Part shown: piece after piece, positions 14,078 through 28,011 of the stretch
Position numbering within the stretch: position 1 is the stretch's first letter
Layout: each line of letters starts with the position of its first letter
Assembly (NCBI GenBank): GCA_015657535.1
Contig: JADHZB010001314.1
Span: 1-64,000 of the forward strand
From: Nephromyces sp. MM_2019
Taxonomy: Eukaryota > Apicomplexa > Aconoidasida > Nephromycida
Length of the DNA stretch: 64,000 bases
Direction: 5' to 3'
The notes under the pieces: model-generated
Told to the model about the DNA's origin: nothing
The model's input: only the letters and a program-made list of their open reading frames with translations
Databases searched by the model: none
Program-made: the position numbers and the translations under genes

Positions 14078-15887
14078 ATGAATCGATACTTCTTTCTCAC
14101 CATCCTCATTTCTGTCTTACTCTTCATTAACTCTACCTATGGAGAAGAAGCAACAAAAGTTGAACACAAAACTTCCACAATACCTATACGTGAGCATGCA
14201 CGTTCATCGGATAATGAAAACACTGCCTATATGACTGAAGATGATGCTTTAGCCAAATTACAGCAAGCCTGGGAGAATATCTTAGATCTTAATCCAGGTG
14301 AACTTGATGGAAACTTCTTATTTGAACTAAGCAGCCTCTGGGAAGATGATCAACCCATACAATATGAAGCGTCTATCAAACAATATGACCCAGCTAACCC
14401 ACAAGAAAATTCAATCAGTGATGACGAATTACTCTGGGAAATACTTTTTGAATCGCTTATGAATGATCAAGAAAATGATTTCCCCTATCAACAATTAGAT
14501 GCAGAAGCTTTTTCGCGCCTAATAAGTGATTGGAAAGAATATATCGATTACTTATACAACGAATTCACCCCAGAATTGGATGGCTTAAAATCTAGGGCTG
14601 AAATCGACACATTTATGTTTGATAACATTGATGATTCGCTAAAGAAAGATCTAGCTGAGAAAAATATCAACAGTTTGAATAGTTTAATTGAAAATGCTAA
14701 CCAAATGGAACAAGAATTTGTATTAACATGCTTAAATGACATGTATTTAAAACTATCAGAAAAGATTTTATCAAATATTGATACAGAAGAATTAATGAAA
14801 AGCTATTTAGAATTACTTGATCAAATGATCAGCGACGTTATACCAGAGGAGAACGCAACAACTTCTACTGATAAACAAGAAATTGTTGATGCCATGAATA
14901 AATTTGAAAGCTCAAAGGATTACGATATCAATGAACTTGAAAAATCTTTAGAAAACACAACTTATCAAGAAAAACAAACCAACGTTAATACTGATTTACC
15001 ATCACATGTTTTTACTTGCTCTGATCTTAACAACAAAGCTGATTTTTGTGAAGCAAATGTAAAATGTATGTTTGTTGCCAAAGAAGGATCTAATAATGAG
15101 TTAGGTAAATGTAAACTAAACCCATACTACATGGAACACCTTGTAAACAGTGGGTGTAAGATGGAAGCCAAGGCTGACCTACTTTCAATTGCTCGTGATT
15201 TGCAAAGGTTAAATTTACAATTAAAATTTATTCAAAATTATATATTATATTCTGAAAACTCCAAAATCTCAATTTTACCTAGCTATACTCATTTAGACAA
15301 TAACATACTAATGAGCAGATTTAAAATATTCATTATGGCTAAAATATATCTTGACCTTTTCATCTACATTCCCCTTTATCTGTTTGTTGTTATCTTATTA
15401 ACCCTCCCTAGAACATTAAGTTTTAACTTTTTTCACTTTAAATTTTTACCTTATTCTATATATTCTTGAACATGCACATACCTTGTTTTTAATTACTTTT
15501 TATTTCAGTGAAGGAATATTTGATCACTCTACTATAAATTATTTGAGGTCTATTCAAGACATGGATGAGCTTTGCAAGACTATCACTTATACATATTTCG
15601 GTGATTTTCTCAGTCAATTAGGTAAGTCATCTCACTTATGAATATCCTACACAAATATTCTCGTTTACTTTATGTTAATTAAAACGAATTTTTTGATAAT
15701 AACACTTGTTTCCACTTTATTAACCTTATATACCTAAAAAATCACTTTTATATTTAAATGCAATTTTAAACATGAATCCTCACACACAGATATCCCCGAA
15801 GCTTCAGAATATGATACAACCGAGTGGAACACCTTATCTCCTCAAGAAAAATTAAATTTAATTTTAACAGCCTCTGAAGAAATGTAA
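14078..15887 (+). CDS. Secreted acidic protein with C-terminal cysteine module (3 exons)
   Basis: Exons 14078-15207, 15509-15621 and 15790-15887 join in phase to 446 residues. The N-terminus is a clear signal peptide (MNRYFFLTILISVLLFINS, probable cleavage after TYG), and no other membrane span remains once the first intron is removed. The mature protein is rich in Asp, Glu, Gln and Asn, with Trp-containing repeats of loosely similar form (LSSLWEDDQ, ELLWEILFESL, LISDWKEYIDY) and long amphipathic helices. Near residues 308-365 lies a cysteine cluster (TCSDLNNKADFCEANVKC, then GKC and SGC). The donor at 15208 is GTTAAA, weaker than most. Reading on without splicing adds a hydrophobic tail that looks like translated intron. 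Family not recognised; secretion well supported, role (secretory organelle, surface or vacuolar content) unknown. Confidence 0.8.
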
Positions 15888-17285
15888 TTCAAATTTTTAA
15901 AAATTTATTAAGTGAATTTTTTTTTATGGGGTGATTAAGGAAATAATTATATATAAGCATATTCAAATTAGCTATATGCACTCGCATTATATTATTCCCT
16001 TATTATGAAATTTTTCTATATTTATACAATACATGAGATCTTTTTTATTTAAATATATAAATTTCAAATAACATATTCAGTCTAACTACGCACATACTAC
16101 TTTTTTTCCTTTTGTGATACCCCCCCAAAAAGAAATTTTTATCAAACTTCCGGATAAATAGTTACGCAATTTTATCAATAAATTTCTTCAATTCCTCGTG
16201 TGAATGAGAATTTAATTTAACATATCATACTTTTTCAAGCTTAAATTAATTCGAAGGATTAAAATCTTGAATATTTCAATACTTATTTATTTACCTACAA
16301 GTTTATTACTCTAAACATATCCTAATTTGCGTGTAAATTGTTTAGAAACTTGTTTATTAATAGAAATTATTACTTATTTTCGAAACTCGATATTTTCTGT
16401 GAAATTTCGAGCTAAACAGTAAAATATATTAACACACATATACGTAATTTTAAGAGCATGAAATGATTATAAGCTATGGTTATATCCTAAATTTTCACGT
16501 ATGTGTATAGATATTAAGGATATATATATATATTATTGGCTCTTTTTCGCAACTATATTTCTATACACTCGATAATTATATAATTCTTTACAAATAGATA
16601 TGAAGCTTGTTTATAATTTTATCTAACATTAAACACACACTCGTATATCTACACGGAGTGGTATATGTATAAATAAGTGTAGATAGATATAATTTATTAA
16701 GGTTTGCACGGACCTTTTAATATGTATATATATATAATTAATTTGAGGGTTTAATAAGAGAGAAAGCAAAATGAGAGAAGTTAGATAAATTGAAAAAAGG
16801 TTGTTGTAATAATAGAGAAAATAATTATTGATTACACCACACCTATTTATGTTTAAGAGGTTAGAAAAATTTTTCATTTTAATTTTGTGTATATAATGTT
16901 AACCAAAAGTAGATGTATATGATAAAAATAGAGTTTAGAAATAGCTTAGGAAGTGTCAAGTAGTGTTCGAGATTTTATACATATACATATATATCTATAT
17001 ATATATTTAAATTCTAACGCTGTGTAGTAGGTGTGAATGTGAGGGATAGAATGTTTGTATGCATAGGAGTTATGTTTCCTGCCGGCTGCTCAACATTTGA
17101 TGTAAGTTGTATAGGTGATTTAATAGAGGTTTATATATTTATGAATTTTCCCTAGTATATTAAGCCGAATGTGTATATATATATATATATTAGCCCAAAT
17201 ATGTTTCTATATATATTGAGCTAAGTGTGTTTGAAAAAATCTTTACCCAGGTGTGTCTATATTTTAGGTGGGATGAGTAATCATA
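15888..17285. other. Spacer between convergent genes
   Basis: Lies between the stop of the secreted protein (+) and the stop of the ELM2-SANT gene (-). A/T-rich with (TA)n near 16524 and 17000. It holds two 3' UTRs. No exon was seen. Confidence 0.5.
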
Positions 17286-20200
17286 TTATAAAGAGCCATT
17301 CTCTTTTGCAGTCATTCTAATTAATAAAATATAAATTATTTGCAGAAATATAATTAGGTATATAAGGATATTCTTAATATGTGTGCTGTACATGTGTGTG
17401 CGTTTGTATTTTAGTCATAAAAATAATTTTATAGCCAATAATGTATATGATATTAATTAGGTGTATAGAATTATGAAGTAATTATATGTGTATATATCTT
17501 TAAAATTTTAGTATTTTACCTTTGAATATAATATCCTCGAGTAAATTTAGCAGGTGGGTATGGGCAAGCTGTATGTTATATATATGTATATGTGCATGTG
17601 TGTAAGTATAAAATCATGAGCTTGTTAGAAGGTATAAGTCTTAGTTTTGGGCCATTTAAGTGGGTGTTTGCAAAGGTAATCTTTTATTCAATTTATGTGT
17701 AAATGTGAGCATGTATATGTGAAATTGTGTTTGACCCATATTATGCAATTGTGTGTTAAATTGTATAATTAGCTATAAAGCTAAGTTAATATATATATAT
17801 ATGCGGAGTATTGTGTGTATTTAGTGTTTGTGTCTGTGAAAATGTTTATTACTTGGGTAATGACCCCTCTTGTCAGAGGGGCTCCATTTGTTTCTATATT
17901 GAATAAGAGGAGGGTCGCACACAGCTAAAATAAAATATAAATTTGGATGTTATTAATTTTTGGAAAATATACAAACACGCATATATACAGCATGTCTTAA
18001 TTATAGTTATTATTTTTGAAACATATATAAATATAGGGAGAAGTAATGATTAATTATAACGAATTTTGTAAAAAAAGTAGCATAATGTGTGTGTAAATAA
18101 ATTGGCCTATATACGGATGCCATTTCCATGAAAGTGTTAATTTTTCGTAAGACATCGCTCATGTACACACTCAAACACACATTAAATATTTGTGTTTATT
18201 ACCTTTGAAGTCGAACTGGGGATTAGATAGAATGGAAATTGCTAGTTCTGGGTCATAATGGGCCTTGTGTAAGAGCTGTAATATAAAATTACATAAAAAT
18301 TAATTCGAAAGTGAACAGTTGAAATTAATTTTCACAAAAATATTTATTTACACATGCCTACATCCCCAAACATTTATACACCTTGAACACTCCCACAATA
18401 ATATACACATATGTGCACACATAATATCACCACATAATCCCGTGAAAACAAGCATATACAAGCACACAGAGTTACACAGAAAGAAACACATACACATATA
18501 CCGAAACGAATAAACATACGTATATAGGTATATAGAGAAAATATGGAGAAATATGAAACCAATTGATCATGGATGTGTTTGTTTATGTTTAAGTGAAATG
18601 TGTATTTATGTGTGTATAAAATCATTTTAATACTTTGAAAGCGAATTCAGGAGAAAAGGGGTGCCAATTCAACTTCCAAATTTCAGCGCATTTCTTGATA
18701 TAAGTATTCACTGAAAAGAAATAAAATACACACATTCAAATGAATAGTATTTATGCTCTCACATCTATCATGTTAGGAGTTTATACATAAACTAAAAAGT
18801 TGTTATAGTTAATTCAAATAAGAAATAATGTATAAAGAACAAACAGATAGATAAAAATATATATATAGCTGAATAGAATAAATATGATAACAAAAGTGTA
18901 TATGTATGTGTGTATGTGTGTGTGTGTGTGCTAAATATGTGACCAAATCTATAGATAGATGTAAGCATTTGTGTGTGTGTGTATGTGTGTGTGTGCCTTA
19001 AATTAATCGTAAGACAAATATATATATCTATCTATTTGTGTAAAAAACTTACTGTCAAAATCATTTTTTATACACTTTGTAGCCTCTCCCTTGTCTAATC
19101 TTTGGCATTTATATTGTTCAAGTAAATCAGGGGAATAAACGAGTTTAGGTGCTTCATATGTTGCTAAAAAATTATCAAATTATGTATACACATACATAGT
19201 GAATGAGTGGCATAATTCAAATCTATTTAGGTACATATGACCAAAATTTATATACACAGACATTCAGCATAAATCCTTACAATTATAATCGCATACTATA
19301 TAAATTCATGTTATATACACGGGTTTTTACTATAAAAATAAAATATGCTCAATTTTTTGATACTAAGGGATAGAAGTTTTATGTGTGTAGATTTGAATAG
19401 GGTTGAGTTAATGTGTTATATATATATCTATATAAAAAAACATGTGTGTGTGCCTATAGAGGTAATAAGAGTGAGATAAAACTAAATGAATGTAAGAAAT
19501 AGAGTACAAATTATGTGCATGAGATGCTATCTATGTATAGATGTTGTGTATAATTATGTAATATGTGTATATGTATGCATAATGTGCATGCATGTATGTA
19601 ATATATGTATATGTATAAATAATTTGTGTATATTTTATGAAATATAATTTTGTGTAAAAATTGTAATTACTTCCATAAATGATTTTGTGTTCACGAGCAA
19701 GTGTTTCTAAGAAGAAGATCGGGTAACTTGTAGCCTGAAATAAATATAATGTGTGCTCAATTAAAAGAAATAATAGTGTGTGTGTCGAAAATCAAATTAA
19801 TAAATGTTTATTAAAAAAATTAAGTTACATGATGGTTAATTATAATGTGTATATTTTAAAAACCGAATCTGAAAAGCCTTTCGTTTATATATAGATTTAA
19901 TTTTACTTATATATATATATATATATATATACTTGAATGTGTGTCTAGCTATGCTTATATCTATATCTATGTGTGTGTATGCATGTCTGTATATAAGGAC
20001 GTACGTATGTGCCTATGGGTATGCTTATAAAGTGTGTGTGTGTATATATATAAATAAATTCATGTCTGTATGTCTAATGTGTGTCATGTATGTGTGTATA
20101 ATGTGTGTGTAATTACTATATGTATGTCAATTTTACTTGAAATTTCTCCCCAATATTGATACGAGCCATTGGCTCCTTTTCAGGGGAACGTCTACGGCCC

Positions 20201-23019
20201 TTCCCGCGCGATGTATTTTGGTTGGATGGGGCGACTGAGTTGTTTGTGCTACTCGCATTTGTTTTCATTTCTAGTTGATTTGTTCTATAATTAAAAAGTG
20301 TATATACTGTGTGTAAAAATCTGTGTATGTACTATTGAGTACAAGAGTTGGGTGAGTAAGTGTATGTAAGTGGTGTGTATAAGTCTATGTGTATAAGTAT
20401 GTGTGTATAAGTGTGCGAGTGTAAGATTGAGTACAAGAGTTAGATGTTTAAGTGTATAAGTACAAGTGTATTTGTATAAGTATGTGTATAAATATTTGTG
20501 TGTAAGTGTGTCTGTGTGTGTAAGACAGGAGACAAGAGTTTGTGCATAGGTATGTGTGGGTGTTTAAAAATAGATTTAAGTGTAGGTGTATGAGTATGTG
20601 TAGGTCATTGCAAAATTGGATAAAAGGAATTAGTACACGAGAATGTGTGAGCGTAAGAATAACTTCAAGTATTATTTGAGTATGCTTGAGAATGAGATGA
20701 AAAATTTATGGCTGAGTGAGTGTGGATGTGTGTGTGTATGAGATTAAGGCTCTATCAGTTTGGTATATAAGTGTGTGTGGAAATGAATTACTTATTTACC
20801 CAAAATTGTTGGGATTAACTTTTGGTTTTCTTCTCCGTCCACTTGAACGACTGGTTGTGGGGCCTGGCTTACTTGTGTGTGTAGCCTCTCGAGTTGAGTC
20901 TGCCCTCTGACTTTGTGAGTGAGTTGTTGACTTTGTGACTAGCTTAAGATGATAACTTGCTGCAATATTTGGTTATATACACACATACATAAAGATTATA
21001 AAGTTGTTATTTGGTATGTTTTTACACAAGTAGGTAAGAAAAATATAGAAGTTTTTCATCTATCAAAACACACACAGACATGTATTAAAATGGATAAATA
21101 GTGAAAAGCTGTGTAGCATATTTATGTGTGTATTTAGAAGGTGACCTGCTTCAAAATATTTATCAGTAGTCATTATGTTTTGAGATGATGGTTGATTTGT
21201 GTCGGTGGGTTCGGCCGCCTCTGTATCTGCACACAAAATTCATTAAGTCGCGTAAGTGTCGATTTTCATATAATAATCACAGCTGATACTAAGTATCCGT
21301 ATGATTCTATGAGTGGAATATAAAGATGTACACTCATTATGTGTGTGAGTATATTGCGAGTCTACATTTAGTTTATGCATTGTATGTAATTGAGTATAGA
21401 TTGTATGTGTTTTGTGTATTGTGTAGGTCGTATATCTATATTGTGTGGTATGTTGTGTAGATTATTGTGTGTACAGTGTCGCTATTGTGAAAAACTGTGC
21501 GTATTTACTAAAGGAGCAGGTGTAGTGTGTTTAGCGATAAGTAGGTCTAAACCGGTGCTTTTGTTTATTATGTGTATGTGGTATAAGCCAGATTCATAGT
21601 TTGTGCAAATGAGTGATATAGAGGATTCCCGGTTTTGTTTTGATGAGAAGTTTTGAATGTGTACAAAAATCATATGTAGTGTAAGTAGATATTTAATATT
21701 TATATAGTGGGTGTGTTTGTGTGTGTCTCTAGTGTACCTTGTGGAGTGTCATTCGAAAACTCTTTACCATTAATTTGAGCTTGTGCCAGCTTCTGTTTCT
21801 TAAGCTCTGAATTTATTTACAAAATTAAACATTGAAACAATTACGATCAAATAGTTATATATTTTTATATATATGTAATAAATCAATCAAACAAACATCA
21901 GCTATATAGAGAAAGTAATAAAAAAAATAAGTTATTTTCTTATAATCTATTGTACGCACTTTGTTCACTTGTTTCCAGAGGTTTTTGGTCAGTGTGTGTA
22001 TCCTTTTGATGCATAATTTTTATAAATGAATGCAAGTCAACATTGTTTACTGTGGTGCTGCTGAGACCCATAGCTGGTTCCTGTCTTGTTGGACTCATTA
22101 GATCATTTTGACTTGAAATTTCTTCTTTATTATTTTCTTCTATTTGGCTATCATCATTTTGTACTGAACTTTCTGACGTACTTATTTGTGTGTTATTTTC
22201 TTCAAATTTGAATTCTTTTTGTACCTCTTCAGCCCATTTTAGTTTTTCAGGTGTTACACACGATTCATCTTCCTTACTTGGTGTATCTACCTCGATTTTA
22301 ACGGGTGTAACTACGCTTACGTTATCCTCTGTGGGTATAATAGTAGTGTGTGTGTCATTCTGTTTCTCTTTAGGGGCCACAGGTATGTAGTCAGTGGTTT
22401 TTTCTTTCTTGAAAGGTGTCTCTTCTGCTTTTTAGTATTTGTGTTTGTGTTTTGGTGTGGTTTTTGATATGTATGTGTTGTGTTATGTGTGTCTATATGT
22501 ATTATACTAGATGTGTCTATATGTTTTGTACTAGGTATGTCTAGATGTGCTGCTTTAGGATAGGGGGGAGGGTATCTCATGGATGGTTTTTATATGTGTA
22601 TGTATATGTAGGGAGAAAAAGGGGTTATATGCTAAATGCGAATTTATGAACATGAGATTAAAATACTACAGATTGTGTGTGTGTATTGTAAAATCAAGTT
22701 ATGTTAAATGATTAGTTTGTTTTTCGTACATACACAATATGTTAAATGTTATATAAATGTGTGTATGTTACAAACCTGTTTTCAAGGGTTCTTGAGTCAA
22801 CTTGCTAGATGTTAGATGATGATTGCTACAGTCTGAGAGTTCATTCTCTGTTATTTAAATGTGTAAAGGAGTTCGTTATATTGAGATGTGCACGTAAGGG
22901 TGCATGTAAACTCATCCAATAGATATATATAGTATATGTGTTTATATAAATATGGAATTACCTTCTAGTGGGCGTGTCTTGTAGCGTGTTGATCGCGTCG
23001 GTCGGGTAGAATTTTGCAT
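17286..23019 (-). CDS. ELM2-SANT domain chromatin protein (14 exons)
   Basis: Fourteen exons with matching phases: 22962-23019, 22776-22847, 21960-22424, 21738-21806, 21146-21226, 20800-20959, 20137-20284, 19671-19734, 19053-19163, 18634-18710, 18203-18275, 17853-17924, 17520-17568, 17286-17316; about 509 residues. The N-terminal half is polar and disordered. Two basic AT-hook-like patches follow (SGRRRKPK, RGKGRRRSPEK). The ELM2 region starts INIGEKFQATSYP, continues KLVYSPDLLEQYK, and ends with the typical helix LLHKAHYDPELAISIL. Next comes QYRNKWSPSDKRGHYP, the start of a SANT domain, after which the protein stops within about 30 residues. ELM2-SANT proteins (MTA, CoREST, RERE types) recruit histone deacetylases. 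The introns are unusually CA-rich in transcript sense. The assignment rests on motif spacing and is moderately sure. Confidence 0.65.
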
Positions 23020-26000
23020 TTTAGAGTCTGTGTGGCTAAATCTAATTTTAACTCAAACCTTTTGACCAATTTCATTTACACATATTTGTTCTATATTGGG
23101 TTTAATATTTATATGTATTGGCCTAATATGTGTATAAATCAGGTGTTCTCGAGTGTCTTTAGATTGTTTTCCGATCTCAATCCTTGCTGACAGAGTAAAG
23201 GCTCACTTCAAATAACCTAATAGTATATGAGGGTTGTAAAATTGTCAAATAGTAAATGTGTGTATTATATAGGGATTGGATTAATGTGTGTGTATTTCTA
23301 AAAATCGAAAAAAACATTATAAAATTTTCTATATATATGGTTTATATAAAGGGAATGGGTTATTGAGTTGTGTTTGTGTCTGTATTTCATTGAAAAAAAA
23401 GGTATAAACAGTTTGGTTATAAACATTTTGCAAAGCTCAATAAAACACTTAAAAATGAATCATTCATTTCTGCGTGTGGGTTACATTGTTATATCATAAT
23501 ATTATTGAAAATCAGGTTTATCTAGATAGTAAACTCGGTGATTATGTAACCAAAAAGCGTATTGAGATGTTAGAGTGTGTCTGTTTGTTGTTTGTGGGAA
23601 GTGTGTGTGATTGGTATGATTGTATGGGATATGTGTGTAATAAGTGTGGTGTGTGCTTAAAGTTTTTGGGATGTGCTTTTGATATATTTGGGATGAGTGT
23701 GTGAAGTTTTTGTGTGTGTGTGTTTATGGTTGTGTGTGTGCGTGTATGATTGTGTGTGTGTATGTGTCTATATGGCTTAATTCAGAAGTAGATTTCAAGT
23801 AAGGTTGTGTGAGTGTGTTTGGGAGTGAGGCGTTATAGCCTCGGTATCTAATAGAGTATAATAAATTCAATGTCTGTTTTATAGTGAGGAAATGTATTGT
23901 AGTGTGTATGTGTTGGGTAAGAGTGTATGGGAGTTGGGTAAGAGGGTGTGAATATAAAATGTGCGTGTGCATGGAATTGTTGGGCCTTATGAGTAGTGCA
24001 ATGTGTGTGTTAAACGAAAATCTATAGAAGATATAGAGACTGGAATAGGTAGTGCCTGTTATTAAATTAGATTGTCAATGATGATATAGTAAGGTTATTA
24101 AGGGAAGAAATAGTATAATTAAGTTAATGTGTGTGTGCATGTGAGAGTGTGTGTGTGTGAGTGTGTGTGTGTGTATGTGTGCGTGTGGACGTGCGCTTGT
24201 CCGTTTGAAAATTGTTTATATATGGATGTGTGTAGATGGATATATTTAGTTTGTGTGTATATTATATATGGAGTTAGAGAACTGAAAATATAAAATAAAG
24301 TAAAAAGAGTTTTAATAGAACAAAATCTTAGTTTGTGTATGTGTGTCTGCGCGTTTTGGTTTCATGGAAATAAATATATACACTAGTGTATAATATTACT
24401 AATATATAAATATAAATTTGTGAATGAAATTTTTCTAACGTGTGTTAATGCAAAATAAGATCAGTTCATGTTTGTCGAAGTTAATAAACATTGTTTGTAA
24501 ACTATACATAATTTATGAAAATCAATCAAATAAGGTATTGGTATTTTATTCAAAATCATTCAAAAATGTACATATATATTTTATATAAGAGATGCGTTTG
24601 AATGAATTGTGTAAAGAGTGATGTTAGAGTGGGTGTATATTGAATGTAGCTATCAGAAATGGGTGTGTGTACATCATATATTCGACTATGTATATATATA
24701 TATATATATATATGTGAGTGAATATTCTACTATGTATATGTATATATATATATATATATATATGTGAGTGAATATTTATATATAAACAAAAGGGAATATA
24801 TGAAGCAAAAAGAGAGAAGGATGTGTGTTTATTTACATTTACATATACATGTTAGTTTAACATAATTAGGAGATGTGTATGTGCATACGACTTAGAGAGA
24901 CTATGTGCCATAATGGTAATGTGTGGAATATAGCTGTGTAATATTTTCTAACATTAAAGCTTCATAAACACCTTTAAATTAGTGTTTATATTTCAACCAA
25001 TAGTAAAAATATAATTCATTTTAAAATGATCAAAACAAGTGATAAAGTGTGTGTGATTAAGCAATATATTTACAATGTATATACATGAACATAAAACTAA
25101 CTTTAATATACAAACCAGAGGGGTGGGAGATTGAAATTATAAAAATTCCTTTTTAAAAATAGAATAATTTTTTTTTAAAAAAAAGTTTTGTATTTATTGA
25201 TATACATTTATAAATGAGTGAATGCTATTATGTATGTTCCTTTTTATTTGCTAGATTAATTATATTTGTCTATACAACTATAGTGTTTTTGGTTATATAT
25301 ATTGATGTATGCTTGTTTATATTTATTGTTACATGTGTGGATTAAATGTTTATATTCATGTCTGCATTTGTGCAAGTATATGAAATTGATAAATTCTTTT
25401 ACACAAATTTGTTTATGAGCTTAGGCAAATTCAACTTCTAGGCTTAAAATATATGAAATTTTAAACATTAAGAAAATGATTCAGACTTCAATACAAAAAT
25501 GTTATATACTGAAATTTGTTACACATATGTGAAATAAGACGAATGAAAAAATTTGCGTTACTAATAATTGAACAATAATACAAACATGAGGTTAAGCTTT
25601 TTTCAGTATTAATTAATTAAAGTAGATGAAAAATATATTTAACTATATATATATATATAGCAACGTCTTAAAAAGTAAAAATTTAAATACAATAAGATCT
25701 TAAACACTTACATACACTAATAATCAAAACAGATAAAAGTATAGCTACATCTCTACTACAGACACATTCATACACACATATACACATACAAATAGGGGGA
25801 TTATGTTTCAGATCAGATCAAGCTCTGAAATTCTTTTTTCACAGTTAGCTTAGTCTATTTATGGGGTGATATGAGACTGAATTTTGCGATGAGTTAGTTT
25901 AGGTATATTTGTTTTTTGTGAGTATGTAATTGTATATTCATTTATTTTCATGTATGTGTATATACGTTCATAGTTGCTCATGTATATATAGATAACTAAG

Positions 26001-28011
26001 AAATGTCTATGATTTGTGTGTTGTATATATATATATATATATATATGTGTATGTGTATGTAACGTTTGTGTGTGTGTAACTCTTACCTCAAAAATTTAAG
26101 ATAAGGAAATTAGATTTTCCTTACTTTATAGAATCAGAATTTGTTTTTTCCAATGAATGTGTGAACGAAAAAAACAAAAAATTTAAATTTTTGAATTTAA
26201 ATTTTGATATTTTGTTACGAAATATTAAGAAACATTAAAATGCCGAATAGAGCATCAAAATAATAAAATTTATTAGCAAATTCATGAATAGAATTGAAGT
26301 TTGAAAGCATGAAACACATAAATATAAACATATATATATATATATATATATGCCTAAATGAATTCTAAAATGTTTTTATTTACATTTGCAAAAGTTGAAA
26401 TTTAAAATTTGTGAAAAAACACAAAATCGAACAATTTTTACACATACATATATATATATTGAAGCAAGTTGCTGATAATATCGTATTTATAAGTCATATT
26501 CTCTCTTAGAGGGAATTTTGTATGTGTGGGATGTTATTGTTTTACTTATATATAAAATTTCTAAAGATAAACTATTTGTAAGAAGTAGTCACAAATTCTA
26601 TAAAAAAAAAACTGAAATCAGTATTTTTCAGGAAATGAGTTAGAATTAAATTTACGAGTGTTGTATAAGAGTTTAAAATTAACGAGAAGGTATGTGTGTA
26701 TATGTTTACAAAACTCAATAATTGTAGGTTAGTACTCATTTATGTGCTTTAATTTATGACTGTTTAATTTGAAATACTTATTATTTTCTACAAATTTGTC
26801 AATTTATTTAAAATTCGATTTTGTATAAACCTGTTTTTTGTGAGTTTCTTGTAATTATATATATAAATATACCTATACACAAAATATTGAATTTGAATCG
26901 TGAAAATGTAGAAACATCAGGAAAATGAAAATTATTCAAGTATATATCAGAAAATCATATGTAATTTTTATAACTATTGATCCTATCTATTGTCTCCAAT
27001 CTTATTGCTTTGTTAATAGTCCTTTTTTATTCATCTTGTTTAGATTGAGTACATTTTAATTAAGTTTAGCTAGTCATCATCTAAGTAGCTAACGAAATTT
27101 TGAGAATGAAAGATTGTTGAATAAGTTTTACATAAATTCGAAAACTCTTGCTAGCGTTTAAAGTAATATTCTTTATTATATTTGAACTCAGACATAAGTT
27201 AAACAATTCACTTGAATTTGCTTGAATTTGAATAAATACTTTTGTTTCTTAATTTGTAGCTACAAATTAGAGTCACTTTACTAAACACTCTTACCCTGCT
27301 CGAAATTATGGATATAATTTTGTAAATTTTGAATACCCATTGTTTCTACTGTCATCACATAAATCTTACTTTAGAGTAATTGGATATGTTATACTCGAAA
27401 GAAATTTTGTCTAGATATGATTATTTTTGTATTGAATTCTCATATAAAAAGAAGAAAACAGTCAGAAAGTTAAAAAAAAAAACTATTTAAAGTATAACCA
27501 TAATTAGTAGATACGATTTTTTATGTATATGTATATACATTTATTATGAGGGTTGAATTAAAGTTTCTTGAGCTAGTGATTTCAGTGTGTGTGTTATACC
27601 GTAGGTCATTAGTAATTAATTTATTCATAATTTTGATGTGTATATTTCCTTGTTCCTTCAGGTCTATCTATTGAATATATAATGTTGACTTATCAAACTT
27701 AAGATGCTTGTATCTAATTTTTTCTATTAATTAATGCATGCATTTAATTTTGACATTTTGTTGAAAATTGGAAAGTAATTTTCGATTATAAGGAACCATG
27801 TGGATGAGCAAGTAGAAGTTGAAGTTAAAATTATTTCTTGAGAAAATACAATAATGGTTTATACGTTACAGATTCACTATGAATATACATTGTTTCAATA
27901 TAAAAAGAAAATATGCTTTTAATATATATTTCTATCGATTTATTGAACAAGTTGCTACTATAATGTGCGTTTGATTTTGGTTGCAGGTGCTATGAAAAGG
28001 AGAAAATCTAT
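23020..28011. other. 5 kb with no recognisable gene; TG-rich then A/T-rich
   Basis: From 23020 to about 24250 the plus strand is TG-rich (CA-rich in the sense of the upstream minus-strand gene), giving spurious open frames around 23474-23972. From about 24900 to 28000 it is A/T-rich and lacks microsatellite apart from short (TA)n. The first kilobase must contain the ELM2-SANT promoter. No splice-consistent coding exon was found on either strand. Confidence 0.5.
24684..24778. repeat. Tandem duplication containing (TA)n
   Basis: Two adjacent copies of a unit of about 45 bases: CTATG, a (TA)n tract, then GTGAGTGAATATT. The second copy has one extra TG in the TA tract. Confidence 0.85.

Noticed and set aside
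15208..15469. Hydrophobic C-terminal tail on the secreted protein
   Set aside because: It is translated intron. A phase-matched exon at 15509 continues the polar protein.
17853..17924. Alternative frame of the ELM2-SANT exon reading LCATLLLFNIETNGAPLTRG
   Set aside because: It does not fit the phase of the preceding exon. The chosen frame gives the SANT-like NKWSPSDKRG and keeps phase through to a stop.
23474..23972. Open frames on both strands in a TG-rich stretch
   Set aside because: Overlapping frames on both strands, made of repeat-coded residues, with no splice or family support.
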